Both the position numbers and the translations under genes were made by a program. This document shows positions 44,346 through 52,342 of a DNA stretch of 64,000 nucleotides, piece by piece. Every line of letters begins with the position of its first letter. Position 1 is the stretch's first letter. The DNA is from CAVSWT01 sp963775245 (GTDB lineage Bacteria > Bacteroidota > Ignavibacteria > Ignavibacteriales > Ignavibacteriaceae): positions 682,001 to 746,000 of the forward strand of contig CAVZID010000040.1 of NCBI GenBank assembly GCA_963775245.1. Reading direction: 5' to 3'. Under the pieces are notes generated by a model. It did no database searches. It saw only the letters and a list, made by a program, of their open reading frames with translations, and was not told the origin of the DNA.

Positions 44346-45097
44346 CTTCTTTTATCTATATTGATATTGAATTCAGTAAATATGTCTTTTACTTTTACAA
44401 AGCTTGCTTCATCGATTGGAAATTCACCATACCAAATCCATTCAAAAATTAAAGTTAATTTTTCAAAATTATTGTGCAAGTCTAACTTTCTAACTTCTCT
44501 AACATAAGCTGAATTAGTTTTGTTTATTTGCCAATCAATTATCTTATTATCTGAAAGCAGCTTCAGTATTTTTAAGTAATAAAGTCTTACTGCAAGCTTG
44601 TAATCTCTATTGTTAACTGCATCATTAATTCTTTTTTCAAAATCCACTTGGTTAATATCTTCTTCCACAATTTTAAATTTAGTTTTTGATTCTCCTTGTT
44701 TACCATAAAAAATTCCGCGAACATTGGATTTAAGTAAAACAAATATCACGAGAATAACTGCAACGGCTACTATTAAATACAAAAAGTATCTAACAATTAC
44801 CGGGAATCCTTCTGATGTGAAAAGTTCTTTGATTCGATTGCTAATCCATAGTGTAATCTTATCCCAAAGGGTTAAAGGAGTTTTTGCTCTATCATAAATA
44901 AAGGTTTTATCATTTCTAAACTTGCTTAGAGTACTTTCGGCAGGCGTGCGGACCACTACTTTTGAAGTATCAAACACAGCATTATTCATCAAAGAATCGC
45001 TTGACTCTTCAGCTTTTACTGTATTAAGTATTAAAGTCGAAAGAAAAATAATTACTAAAAAATATTTCACAGCTTCAAGAAATATTATCTGTTGCAT
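44342..45097 (-). CDS. DUF4129-domain membrane protein
   Basis: The 251 residues include an N-terminal signal or membrane segment (about 8-27), a soluble stretch, a membrane helix (about 101-122), and the C-terminal cytosolic DUF4129-like domain with NRDYKLAVRLYYLKILKLL and TLIFEWIWYGEFPIDEASF. Similar domains end transglutaminase-like proteins next to MoxR. Its neighbours on both sides overlap. Confidence 0.82.
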   Translation of the reverse strand: MQQIIFLEAVKYFLVIIFLSTLILNTVKAEESSDSLMNNAVFDTSKVVVRTPAESTLSKFRNDKTFIYDRAKTPLTLWDKITLWISNRIKELFTSEGFPVIVRYFLYLIVAVAVILVIFVLLKSNVRGIFYGKQGESKTKFKIVEEDINQVDFEKRINDAVNNRDYKLAVRLYYLKILKLLSDNKIIDWQINKTNSAYVREVRKLDLHNNFEKLTLIFEWIWYGEFPIDEASFVKVKDIFTEFNINIDKRR

Positions 45098-45932
45098 TAA
45101 TGTTATTTAACTTCTGCATCAGTCCCCTTGCTTCCTTTTGTTCAACAAGATTAAAATAGTGGAAGATAATCCCTATTATACCGATAGTATAAAAGAAAAA
45201 TGAAATCATATAAAACAGGCTTGTTATAATTACATATATTTCACTTATTCCAGTTCCAGCTGCTCCTTTATTTACCGAGTGCAGCATTCCAACAAAATTT
45301 ACAATTGCCATGGGAACTTGAAGTATGAAAGAGAAAAAATATTGAATGACTGCAAAGATTAATATAAGTCCAAATGTAAACCACCAATTGTCTTTTATAA
45401 GCCGGCGGCATCGTTCGAATGCATCAAAAAAACCTTTGCCTTCAATCATTTTGACAGCGTAAATTGTTGATAATGTTATTGATAAATAAATTCCAGGAAT
45501 CACAAATAATGCAGTCCCAATCAAGACCGCAACAAAGACTCCAATCGAAATTCCTAAAAAGGGAAAGAAAAACTCTTTTGTTTTTTGAAATACATCTGAA
45601 ACTTCAATTGCAGAGTAATCTTTTTCGAAATATAAAAATACGTATGAATAAGTTACTGTTACTAAAAGGTGAGCAGTTATTAGAATGAAAAAGTAATGGA
45701 GCAATAATAAAGGCCAGTTAAATGAAAATAATTTCAAGGCAGATAAATTATTGAACCTTGAAGCATTATAAATGCCCCCGATAATACCTGTAATTAAAGC
45801 AAGAGGACCAACAATAAATAAAACAGAAAGGCCAAGCTTTTTTAAATTTTGTCTTAGAAATTCGAAAGTAACATTTATTAATTCTCCAAAATCTCTGAGT
45901 TTACGGAATTCAATTTTTTCAGTTTGAATCAT
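45075..45932 (-). CDS. Polytopic membrane protein of the SpoIIM-MoxR cluster
   Basis: The 285-residue protein has about six membrane helices, with the conserved-looking DAFERCRRLIKDNWWFTFGLILIF split by the membrane start. This resembles the membrane domain of glycerophosphodiesterase-like or DUF975-like proteins, often seen beside SpoIIM. It overlaps the next gene by 23 bases and the spoIIM-like gene by 14. Function unknown. Confidence 0.78.
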   Translation of the reverse strand: MIQTEKIEFRKLRDFGELINVTFEFLRQNLKKLGLSVLFIVGPLALITGIIGGIYNASRFNNLSALKLFSFNWPLLLLHYFFILITAHLLVTVTYSYVFLYFEKDYSAIEVSDVFQKTKEFFFPFLGISIGVFVAVLIGTALFVIPGIYLSITLSTIYAVKMIEGKGFFDAFERCRRLIKDNWWFTFGLILIFAVIQYFFSFILQVPMAIVNFVGMLHSVNKGAAGTGISEIYVIITSLFYMISFFFYTIGIIGIIFHYFNLVEQKEARGLMQKLNNINATDNIS

Positions 45933-46896
45933 GATTCATTCCCCTTTTAAATTGTTGTGAAGGAAAAATAATTACATACCAAATTATAAAGCTCAATGAG
46001 CCAAATATAATAATTAAATTTAAAATTAAGGGCATCTCAGTATATCGCGTTAAGAATGATTCTAAAAATCCAGCAGTAATAAAAATTGGGATTAAACCAA
46101 TTACTATTCTAACTCCATCCTGAGCTGCAGTAATAAAAGACTGGCCTCTAGAATAAGTGCCAGGGAAAAGGATGCTGTTGCCGATTGTAATTCCAGCACC
46201 TCCGGCTATAATAATAGCTGAAATTTCAAGAGTACCGTGAAGCCAAACTGCCAATAGAGATTGTAATAAAAAACCCTTTTCAAAAAAGAAATATTCAAAT
46301 GCTCCCAGCATAATGCCATTTGAAAACAAAATGTACGCAGTGCCAAAAGAAAATAAAATACCTAATATGAAAGCGTAAAAAGATACGCGAATATTATTAA
46401 AAGTAATTCCTAAGAACATATCAACCTGGTTCATCTGTTTATACACTGCCATTGGGTCACCCTTAGAAATATTTTCTGAGGTCATATTAACATAAGAATC
46501 GCCTAAAATTAATCTTACAAATGAATCATTATTTGCTGCAGAAAAAACCCCTATAATCAATGCCATCATAAAAATTGAAAAAGCTATCAGTAATTCTCTT
46601 CGGTGCTTATAAAATAAGGATGGCAGTTCATTGCTCCAGAAATAAATAAATTTGCTTTTATCCTCTTTTTTATTCCTATAAATTTTTTGGTGAACTTTGG
46701 AAGCAAGGGAATTCAAATATAAAGTCGTTTTACTTTTTGGATAAAAAGTTTTTGAATATGCTAGGTCATCCGTTAGCTGGATAAATAATTCAGCAAGCTG
46801 ATCCGAATTATAATCATTTGATTTTGACAAATAAGATTCGAACTGTTTCCATTTCTCTGCATTGTTCTTTAGAAAAGTAACTTCTCTCATGTTCAA
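45919..46896 (-). CDS. SpoIIM / stage II sporulation protein M-like membrane protein
   Basis: The 325-residue protein has a helical N-terminal cytosolic region (about 1-95) with MREVTFLKNNAEKWKQFE, then about six membrane helices. FFEKGFLLQSLLAVWLHGTLEISAIII includes the HG.lE.....aG core of the DUF95/SpoIIM family, followed by AGGAGITIG and RGQSFITAAQDGVR. In non-sporulating bacteria it accompanies RDD and MoxR genes. It overlaps apt by 4 bases. Confidence 0.88.
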   Translation of the reverse strand: MNMREVTFLKNNAEKWKQFESYLSKSNDYNSDQLAELFIQLTDDLAYSKTFYPKSKTTLYLNSLASKVHQKIYRNKKEDKSKFIYFWSNELPSLFYKHRRELLIAFSIFMMALIIGVFSAANNDSFVRLILGDSYVNMTSENISKGDPMAVYKQMNQVDMFLGITFNNIRVSFYAFILGILFSFGTAYILFSNGIMLGAFEYFFFEKGFLLQSLLAVWLHGTLEISAIIIAGGAGITIGNSILFPGTYSRGQSFITAAQDGVRIVIGLIPIFITAGFLESFLTRYTEMPLILNLIIIFGSLSFIIWYVIIFPSQQFKRGMNHDSN

Positions 46897-47423
46897 TCTT
46901 CGTTAACGTAATCTACTAATGATTGGACATTATAATTCGACAATAATTTTCTTCCGCTCAAGAAACTAAGTTCAATTATAAAAGATAGTTGGATGACTTT
47001 ACCACCAAGCTTTTCTACTAGATTAGCTGCAGCTTTTGCAGTACCTCCGGTTGCTAATAAGTCATCATGAATTAATACATTTTCTCCTGGTTTGATCGCA
47101 TCTTTATGAATTTCAATCATATCGGTCCCATATTCCAAAGTATAAGATTCTTGAACTTTTTCAGCAGGCAATTTGCCTGGTTTTCTAATGGGAGCAAATC
47201 CGACATTTAATTTTTGAGCAAGCATTGCTCCGAATATAAATCCGCGAGCTTCAATACCTACAACTTTGTTAATATCCAAATCTTTACAGTTCTCAAATAG
47301 CTGCTGCAATGTTAAATTCAACGAGACCGGGTTTTGTAAAAGAGTGGTAATATCACGAAACATAATTCCTTCTTTAGGAAAATCTTTTATGCTTCTTATA
47401 AATTGTTTCAAATCTTCGGGCAT
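46893..47423 (-). CDS. apt: Adenine phosphoribosyltransferase
   Basis: It salvages adenine to AMP using PRPP. The 176 residues have IKDFPKEGIMFRDIT, GIEARGFIFG, the APIRKPGKLP loop and the PRPP motif VLIHDDLLATGGTA. Length is normal. Its start meets the enoyl-CoA hydratase stop at 47423. Confidence 0.96.
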   Translation of the reverse strand: MPEDLKQFIRSIKDFPKEGIMFRDITTLLQNPVSLNLTLQQLFENCKDLDINKVVGIEARGFIFGAMLAQKLNVGFAPIRKPGKLPAEKVQESYTLEYGTDMIEIHKDAIKPGENVLIHDDLLATGGTAKAAANLVEKLGGKVIQLSFIIELSFLSGRKLLSNYNVQSLVDYVNED

Positions 47424-48178
47424 TATGATTCCTTTTTCTTGTTTAGAAAATTATTTAAACCGGTTTTAAATTCTTCACTTGACCGGCTAATTGTATTTAA
47501 TTGAACACAAGAATTAACTGCTTCTTCTACATTTAAATTTGATATTTTGCTAATCATATTCTTTGTTAGCTGAAGGCTGTATTCCGAATTATTTTTTAAT
47601 TTATCTGCTAATGAAAGTGAATCCACCAATACGTTTTCAGAAAAATAATTTACGAGCCCTATTTCATATGCTCTTTTACTTGAAATTAATTCCCCGGTAA
47701 GCAGAAGCTGTTTAGCTCTTCCTTCTCCTATCTTTTTTATTAAAAAGATCGAAACAAGCGCCGGAATGAAACCAATTTTTACTTCAGTATATCCAAACTT
47801 CGAATTTTCTCCAGCTATTATAAAATCGCAAACAGAAGCTAACCCGCAACCTCCGGCAATTGCCGGGCCATTTACAGCAGCAATTGTAGGTTTTGGAAAT
47901 TTGTAAATACTTAAAAATAAATCAGCCAAATTCTGAGAATCAAGCTGATTTTCTATAGCGGAATAGTCTTTTAATTCATCTAAATATTGTAAATCTGCTC
48001 CGGCACAAAAACTACTTCCCTCTCCTGTAAGAATTACAACCTTAACTTTTGAATCATTTTTTAATTCTTCAAATTTTTCATTAAGCTCTTTAATAAGTTT
48101 TGGATGTAAAGCATTCCGCTTTTCAGGCCGGTTCAAAGTAATAACAGCAGTTCCATTATTTATAGAAGATTTTATCAT
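47423..48178 (-). CDS. Enoyl-CoA hydratase/isomerase family protein
   Basis: This crotonase-fold enzyme of 251 residues has the N-terminal ITLNRPEKRNAL, the oxyanion-hole segments GEGSSFCAGADL and AVNGPAIAGGCGLASVCDF, and the Glu at FGYTEVKIGFIPA (in the position of the second catalytic acid). A hydratase step in fatty-acid oxidation is most likely, but the family covers other reactions. It is upstream of apt, with abutting ends. Confidence 0.9.
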   Translation of the reverse strand: MIKSSINNGTAVITLNRPEKRNALHPKLIKELNEKFEELKNDSKVKVVILTGEGSSFCAGADLQYLDELKDYSAIENQLDSQNLADLFLSIYKFPKPTIAAVNGPAIAGGCGLASVCDFIIAGENSKFGYTEVKIGFIPALVSIFLIKKIGEGRAKQLLLTGELISSKRAYEIGLVNYFSENVLVDSLSLADKLKNNSEYSLQLTKNMISKISNLNVEEAVNSCVQLNTISRSSEEFKTGLNNFLNKKKES

Positions 48179-48298
48179 ATTTTGAAACTAAATTCAATTC
48201 TAAATTTTAATTAACCAAAAACTTAAAGTTAATTTCATTTAAAATAATTCATATTAAAAATAAAAGCGAGTAAATAATTAGATTTAACCCCGGTAAAA

Positions 48299-49285
48299 CT
48301 AAACAGCTATGTTAAAATTAATTAGTTCTTCAAGATATTTAAGAAGAATTTCTTCAACGGCATTATACTCTACTTCAGCCATTAAAGCTTTACGAACCTG
48401 TGATACATTAGGTAAAGCTTTTAAATATCCTGAATAAAATTTTCTATGTTCAATTACAGCTCTTCTTTCCCCTTTTATTTCTGTTGCTATCTGCAAATGC
48501 CTTAAACAAGTTTTTACTTTTGTTGACTCATCAATTACGGTTAAAATGCTGCCTGTTTTTAATAATTCCTTTGCTTCTTTGAATATCCATGGATTTCCAA
48601 TTGCTCCGCGCGCAATCATTACCGCGTCTGCATTGGTTTCATCAAAAGCTAGTTTAACATCTTCCGCATTCAATACATTTCCATTTAACACAACAGGAAT
48701 TTTAACAACTTCTTTTATTCTTGGAATCCATTCCCAATAAGCATCTCCTTTGTGTCCCATTGACCTTGTTCTGCAATGAATTGTTATTGCTTTAACACCA
48801 ACATCTTCGAGTCTTTTTGCTACTTCAAGAATTTGAATGCTGTTATTGTCCCAGCCTAAACGTGTTTTAACAGTAATAGGAAGAGATACATTATCAATAA
48901 CCTCTTTTACAAGTTTCTGCATAAAAGGAGGATCTTTTAACAAAGCTGAACCTGCTCCATTTCCAACTACATTTTTAACCCAGCAGCCGGCGTTAATATC
49001 AATCAAATCCGGATTTTCTTCTTCAGCTATTTTAGCACCGCCAACCATTGATTCAATATTGCCGCCATATATTTGAATTCCAACCGGCCTTTCTTTTTCA
49101 ATTATCTTTAATTTTTTATGAGTCTTTTCGGAAGCACGTACTAATCCTTCTGTATTTACAAACTCGGTATAAACTACATCGGCTCCTAATTCTTTACATA
49201 TTATTCTAAATGAGATATCCGTAACATCTTCCATGGGAGCCAGAAGAATAGCTTTTTCTTTTTTTATATTTCCTACTTCAAACAT
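48299..49285 (-). CDS. dus: tRNA-dihydrouridine synthase
   Basis: This FMN enzyme reduces uridines in tRNA. The 328 residues have LAPMEDVTDISFR (14-26), DINAGCWVKNVVGNGAGSALL split around the catalytic Cys region (usual GCPV, here GCWV), TVKTRLGW, HCRTRSMGHKGDAYW, and MIARGAIGNPWIF. It is DusB-like. It stands between the MFS gene and a 120-base AT-rich gap. Confidence 0.94.
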   Translation of the reverse strand: MFEVGNIKKEKAILLAPMEDVTDISFRIICKELGADVVYTEFVNTEGLVRASEKTHKKLKIIEKERPVGIQIYGGNIESMVGGAKIAEEENPDLIDINAGCWVKNVVGNGAGSALLKDPPFMQKLVKEVIDNVSLPITVKTRLGWDNNSIQILEVAKRLEDVGVKAITIHCRTRSMGHKGDAYWEWIPRIKEVVKIPVVLNGNVLNAEDVKLAFDETNADAVMIARGAIGNPWIFKEAKELLKTGSILTVIDESTKVKTCLRHLQIATEIKGERRAVIEHRKFYSGYLKALPNVSQVRKALMAEVEYNAVEEILLKYLEELINFNIAV

Positions 49286-49313
49286 AAAATCAATATTATT
49301 TTAGAGAAATAAT

Positions 49314-50513
49314 TTAAGCAGATATTTCACTTTGTTCAAGATTAATTTTTTTAGGAAGATACATAATAGCCAATAAAAATATTAGCCCCACAAATATGGC
49401 TCCGGTTAAAAACGGAAACGGATATCCTAAATATTCAAAAGCAAATCCTCCCCATAACGGGCCTAATACTCGGGCAAATGAAGAAAGCGATTGATTAACG
49501 CCTAAAGTAACCCCCTGCTCTTTTTCTGTGGTAACTTTTGAAACTAGGCTTAACAATGTTGGCTGTAAAAATCCAGTACCGAGAGCCAACACAACCGCGA
49601 CAATAGAAATTCCCAATAAATTTCCACCGTACGGCAGCAATCCTAAACCAAACGCCATCAAAAATGAACCAATAACAACAAGCTTTAAATCCGATAAATG
49701 TTTAGATACAACCCTAATTAATCCTCCTTGCACCATAGCACCTACCAATCCAACAATTCCCAAAATAATTCCATTTTGTAAATCGGTAAATCCATAAACT
49801 TTATATCCAAGAAGAGCAAAAGTTCCGTAAATATTTGCCATAGAAAATGTAAGTATGAAATACAGTATTACAAGAATTCCAAGATCAGACCTGCCTAATA
49901 CTTTTTTGAACGCAGCAACATCAAAAAGTTTCTTTTCTATTTTTAATTCTTTGTTAATATTTTTATGGGATTCAGGTAATAAGAAAACTGTTGATAAGAA
50001 AGCTAAAAATGAAAATCCTGCACTTCCCAAGCCGGCAATATCATAACCAAATTTAGCAAGAATACCGCCAAAGAAAGGGCCAAATACAAAACCTAATCCA
50101 AATGCAGCACCAATTACTCCCATTCCTTTGGAACGGTTTTCTTTTGTGGTAACATCAGCAATATAGGCATAAGCTACGCTTACACTGCTTCCACCAATAC
50201 CACCCACTACTCTTGAAAACAAAAGCATAGCAAATGAATGTGAATATGCAAAAATTATATATCCGGCAGCGTTTAATAAAAGACAAATAACTATAATTGG
50301 TTTTCTTCCATGTTTATCTGAAAGTTTCCCGAAGAATGGATTGAACAAAAACTGTACAAATGAATACAATGCAATTGTAATTCCAATTGCAGTTTCATTC
50401 ATACCTAATTCTTTAGTGGCAAATGTTGGAAGTATTGGAATCAAAATTCCAAAACCAAGCAGATCAATAAAGACGACTAGAAAAATTAAAAACAGCGGGG
50501 TTCTTTTACTCAA
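49314..50513 (-). CDS. MFS multidrug/tetracycline-type exporter
   Basis: The 399 residues form 12 membrane helices of the TetA/DHA1 type: FIDLLGFGILIPILPTFA in helix 1, GKLSDKHGRKPII loop 2-3 and RVVGGIGGSSVSVAYAYIADV in helices 4-5. The start is TTG at 50513 (GGAGA 8 bases upstream). Substrate cannot be predicted; family members export tetracycline or other drugs. The 263-base region upstream shows no complete gene. Confidence 0.9.
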   Translation of the reverse strand: MSKRTPLFLIFLVVFIDLLGFGILIPILPTFATKELGMNETAIGITIALYSFVQFLFNPFFGKLSDKHGRKPIIVICLLLNAAGYIIFAYSHSFAMLLFSRVVGGIGGSSVSVAYAYIADVTTKENRSKGMGVIGAAFGLGFVFGPFFGGILAKFGYDIAGLGSAGFSFLAFLSTVFLLPESHKNINKELKIEKKLFDVAAFKKVLGRSDLGILVILYFILTFSMANIYGTFALLGYKVYGFTDLQNGIILGIVGLVGAMVQGGLIRVVSKHLSDLKLVVIGSFLMAFGLGLLPYGGNLLGISIVAVVLALGTGFLQPTLLSLVSKVTTEKEQGVTLGVNQSLSSFARVLGPLWGGFAFEYLGYPFPFLTGAIFVGLIFLLAIMYLPKKINLEQSEISA

Positions 50514-50776
50514 GATTATTTCTCCATTTCTTCAAATTCCGCAACAGCAAGCTGTTCTGCTGTAAGACCTTATTTTTATTAATATCTTTTAGCCCCTGCT
50601 CTTCTTTTTCAATATCATTATTAAAAAAGTTTTTTAAATTTTAATTAAAAAACAAATATTATTTACTTTTTAACTAATAACACTGGAAATGAGTTATAAA
50701 TATAACAATAATCGATAAAATCGTTTGTATAAAGTTTAATGACCAGAATTGTTGGTTAGATATAAAAAATATTTTT

Positions 50777-51997
50777 TTACCGAATTATATCAATGGCGTG
50801 AAGGAAAATTGGAATCCAATCTTCTTTGATACTTTTCAGCTTAATCCGGTTTGAATATTTGGTTAAGATATTATTTGTGTCATTAAATGACTGCTTCATT
50901 AAAGTAATATCTTTACTTGTAAGATAGTCAGGTATAAAATCACTGTATGCAATCTCACTAGGTAGGATTATGTATTCTTTTCCATTTTTTGTTTCGCCTT
51001 TAAAGACCCAGGTAGGGATATAGTTTACTTCCGATAAATAAACAGAATCTTTCTCCCAATCCTTGACAATTTGCAAATTCAGAATTAATCCACAATCTGA
51101 ATAACGCCATCTTTGATTTGAAATAAAATTACCCATCGAATATTCAACAAATACAGAATCAATATCATTTGAGTTTGACTTAATATATTTAATAGGTTCA
51201 ATTACGTGTGGATGTCCGCCAATTATAATATCAGCTCCGTATTTAATGGTTGAATCTACAACTTCTTTTTGGTAATTGGTTGGTTCACGTTTGTACTCAG
51301 TTCCGAAGTGGAAATGGACTAAAACTAAATCAACTATTTTTTCTTTAGCTGAAATAATGTCATTCTGAATTTTTGTATAATCAATTAAATTAACTAAATA
51401 AGATTTTCCTTTAGGTATTGCTATCCCATTTGTCCCGAATGTGTATGCTAAAAAAGCAATTCTAACTCCTTTAATATTAAATATTCTTATTGAATCCCTA
51501 TCTTCTTGCGAAAGAAAAGTGCCGTTATACGCAATGCCATTTTTCTTCAGCTGCTCTATGGTTCTGCGTACACCGGTTTCTCCTTGATCTAATGCATGGT
51601 TATTTGCGGTTGACAATAAATTAAATCCGGTATTTGCTAAAGCAGAAATGAATTCATCAGGTGTATTAAAGAAAGGATAGCCTGAATATAGTTTTTTATT
51701 CCCTACTGTTACAGTTTCAAGATTGCCAAAAAGAAAATCTGATTGAGCAAAATATTTTTTAACTTCTCTATAAATAGGATTGAAATTAAATGAGTCTTTT
51801 TCCACTCTGGCATAATTAAACTGAGGCGAATGACACATCAAATCGCCGACAACAGAAACTGTAATTGTATCTTTTGAACGAGCACTATTCCCAATTCTTG
51901 CATTGGTATTATTGAAACTAAATATGATAAAAATGAAAACGAGATTTAATTGGAAAGAAATAGATAATTTTGACTTTAACAAGTTTATTTTAATCAA
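50777..51997 (-). CDS. CapA/PgsA-family metallophosphoesterase-like protein
   Basis: The 406-residue protein has an N-terminal membrane or signal segment (about 13-30), then the CapA domain: VSVVGDLMCHSPQ, DFLFGNLETVT, LLSTANNHALDQGETG, VHFHFGTEY and IIGGHPHVIEP. CapA proteins take part in poly-gamma-glutamate capsule work; other members are phosphoesterases of unknown substrate. No capsule genes are next to it. Likely periplasmic. Confidence 0.88.
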   Translation of the reverse strand: MIKINLLKSKLSISFQLNLVFIFIIFSFNNTNARIGNSARSKDTITVSVVGDLMCHSPQFNYARVEKDSFNFNPIYREVKKYFAQSDFLFGNLETVTVGNKKLYSGYPFFNTPDEFISALANTGFNLLSTANNHALDQGETGVRRTIEQLKKNGIAYNGTFLSQEDRDSIRIFNIKGVRIAFLAYTFGTNGIAIPKGKSYLVNLIDYTKIQNDIISAKEKIVDLVLVHFHFGTEYKREPTNYQKEVVDSTIKYGADIIIGGHPHVIEPIKYIKSNSNDIDSVFVEYSMGNFISNQRWRYSDCGLILNLQIVKDWEKDSVYLSEVNYIPTWVFKGETKNGKEYIILPSEIAYSDFIPDYLTSKDITLMKQSFNDTNNILTKYSNRIKLKSIKEDWIPIFLHAIDIIR

Positions 51998-52057
51998 ATT
52001 AAAAAAAATTATTTTTGATAAGTGATTGATTTTTTTGGTTTTTATTTAAATAAAATA

Positions 52058-52086
52058 AGGCTGAATTATAAAAAATAATTCAGCCT
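52058..52086 (-). terminator. Intrinsic terminator of the H1-like gene
   Basis: AGGCTGAATTAT and ATAATTCAGCCT pair over 12 bp around AAAAA. Read on the minus strand it follows the H1-like stop at 52113 by 26 bases and runs into TTATTTTATTT. Confidence 0.8.
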
Positions 52087-52112
52087 CAATCTTAATACAA
52101 GTATTAAAAACT

Positions 52113-52307
52113 CTATCCTTGCTTCTCTGCTTTACGTTGAGCTTTTACTTCCTGAACATCTTTTCTCATTTCCTGTGCAACTCTTCTTAAATCACTTAAA
52201 CCCTTACGTAACCTTGTACCAGCAGCAGCCTGACCTTTTTCGTAGAACTTCTGGAAATCAGTTTCCATGCTTCTAACTACTTGTATAAGATCTTCAAGAT
52301 TTTTCAT
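52113..52307 (-). CDS. Small histone H1-like protein
   Basis: The 64-residue protein is basic (Arg/Lys-rich C-terminal half: RLRKGLSDLRRVAQEMRKDV...KAQRKAEK), helical throughout, with the FQKFYEKGQAAAGTRLRKGL core found in the Hc1/H1-like family of Bacteroidota and relatives. It probably binds DNA and compacts the nucleoid. AGGAGG precedes the ATG, and a strong terminator follows, so it is a single-gene unit and probably highly expressed. Confidence 0.82.
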   Translation of the reverse strand: MKNLEDLIQVVRSMETDFQKFYEKGQAAAGTRLRKGLSDLRRVAQEMRKDVQEVKAQRKAEKQG

Positions 52308-52342
52308 AAAACACCTCCTAATTTTGTTGATAGATTATTTAA

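Noticed and set aside
50514..50776. Short peptides (such as one ending TAEQLAVAEFEEMEK) upstream of the MFS gene
   Set aside because: The frame is closed by a stop 2 codons before it and has no start; read together with a second frame it would need a frameshift. Too short to support a gene or pseudogene.
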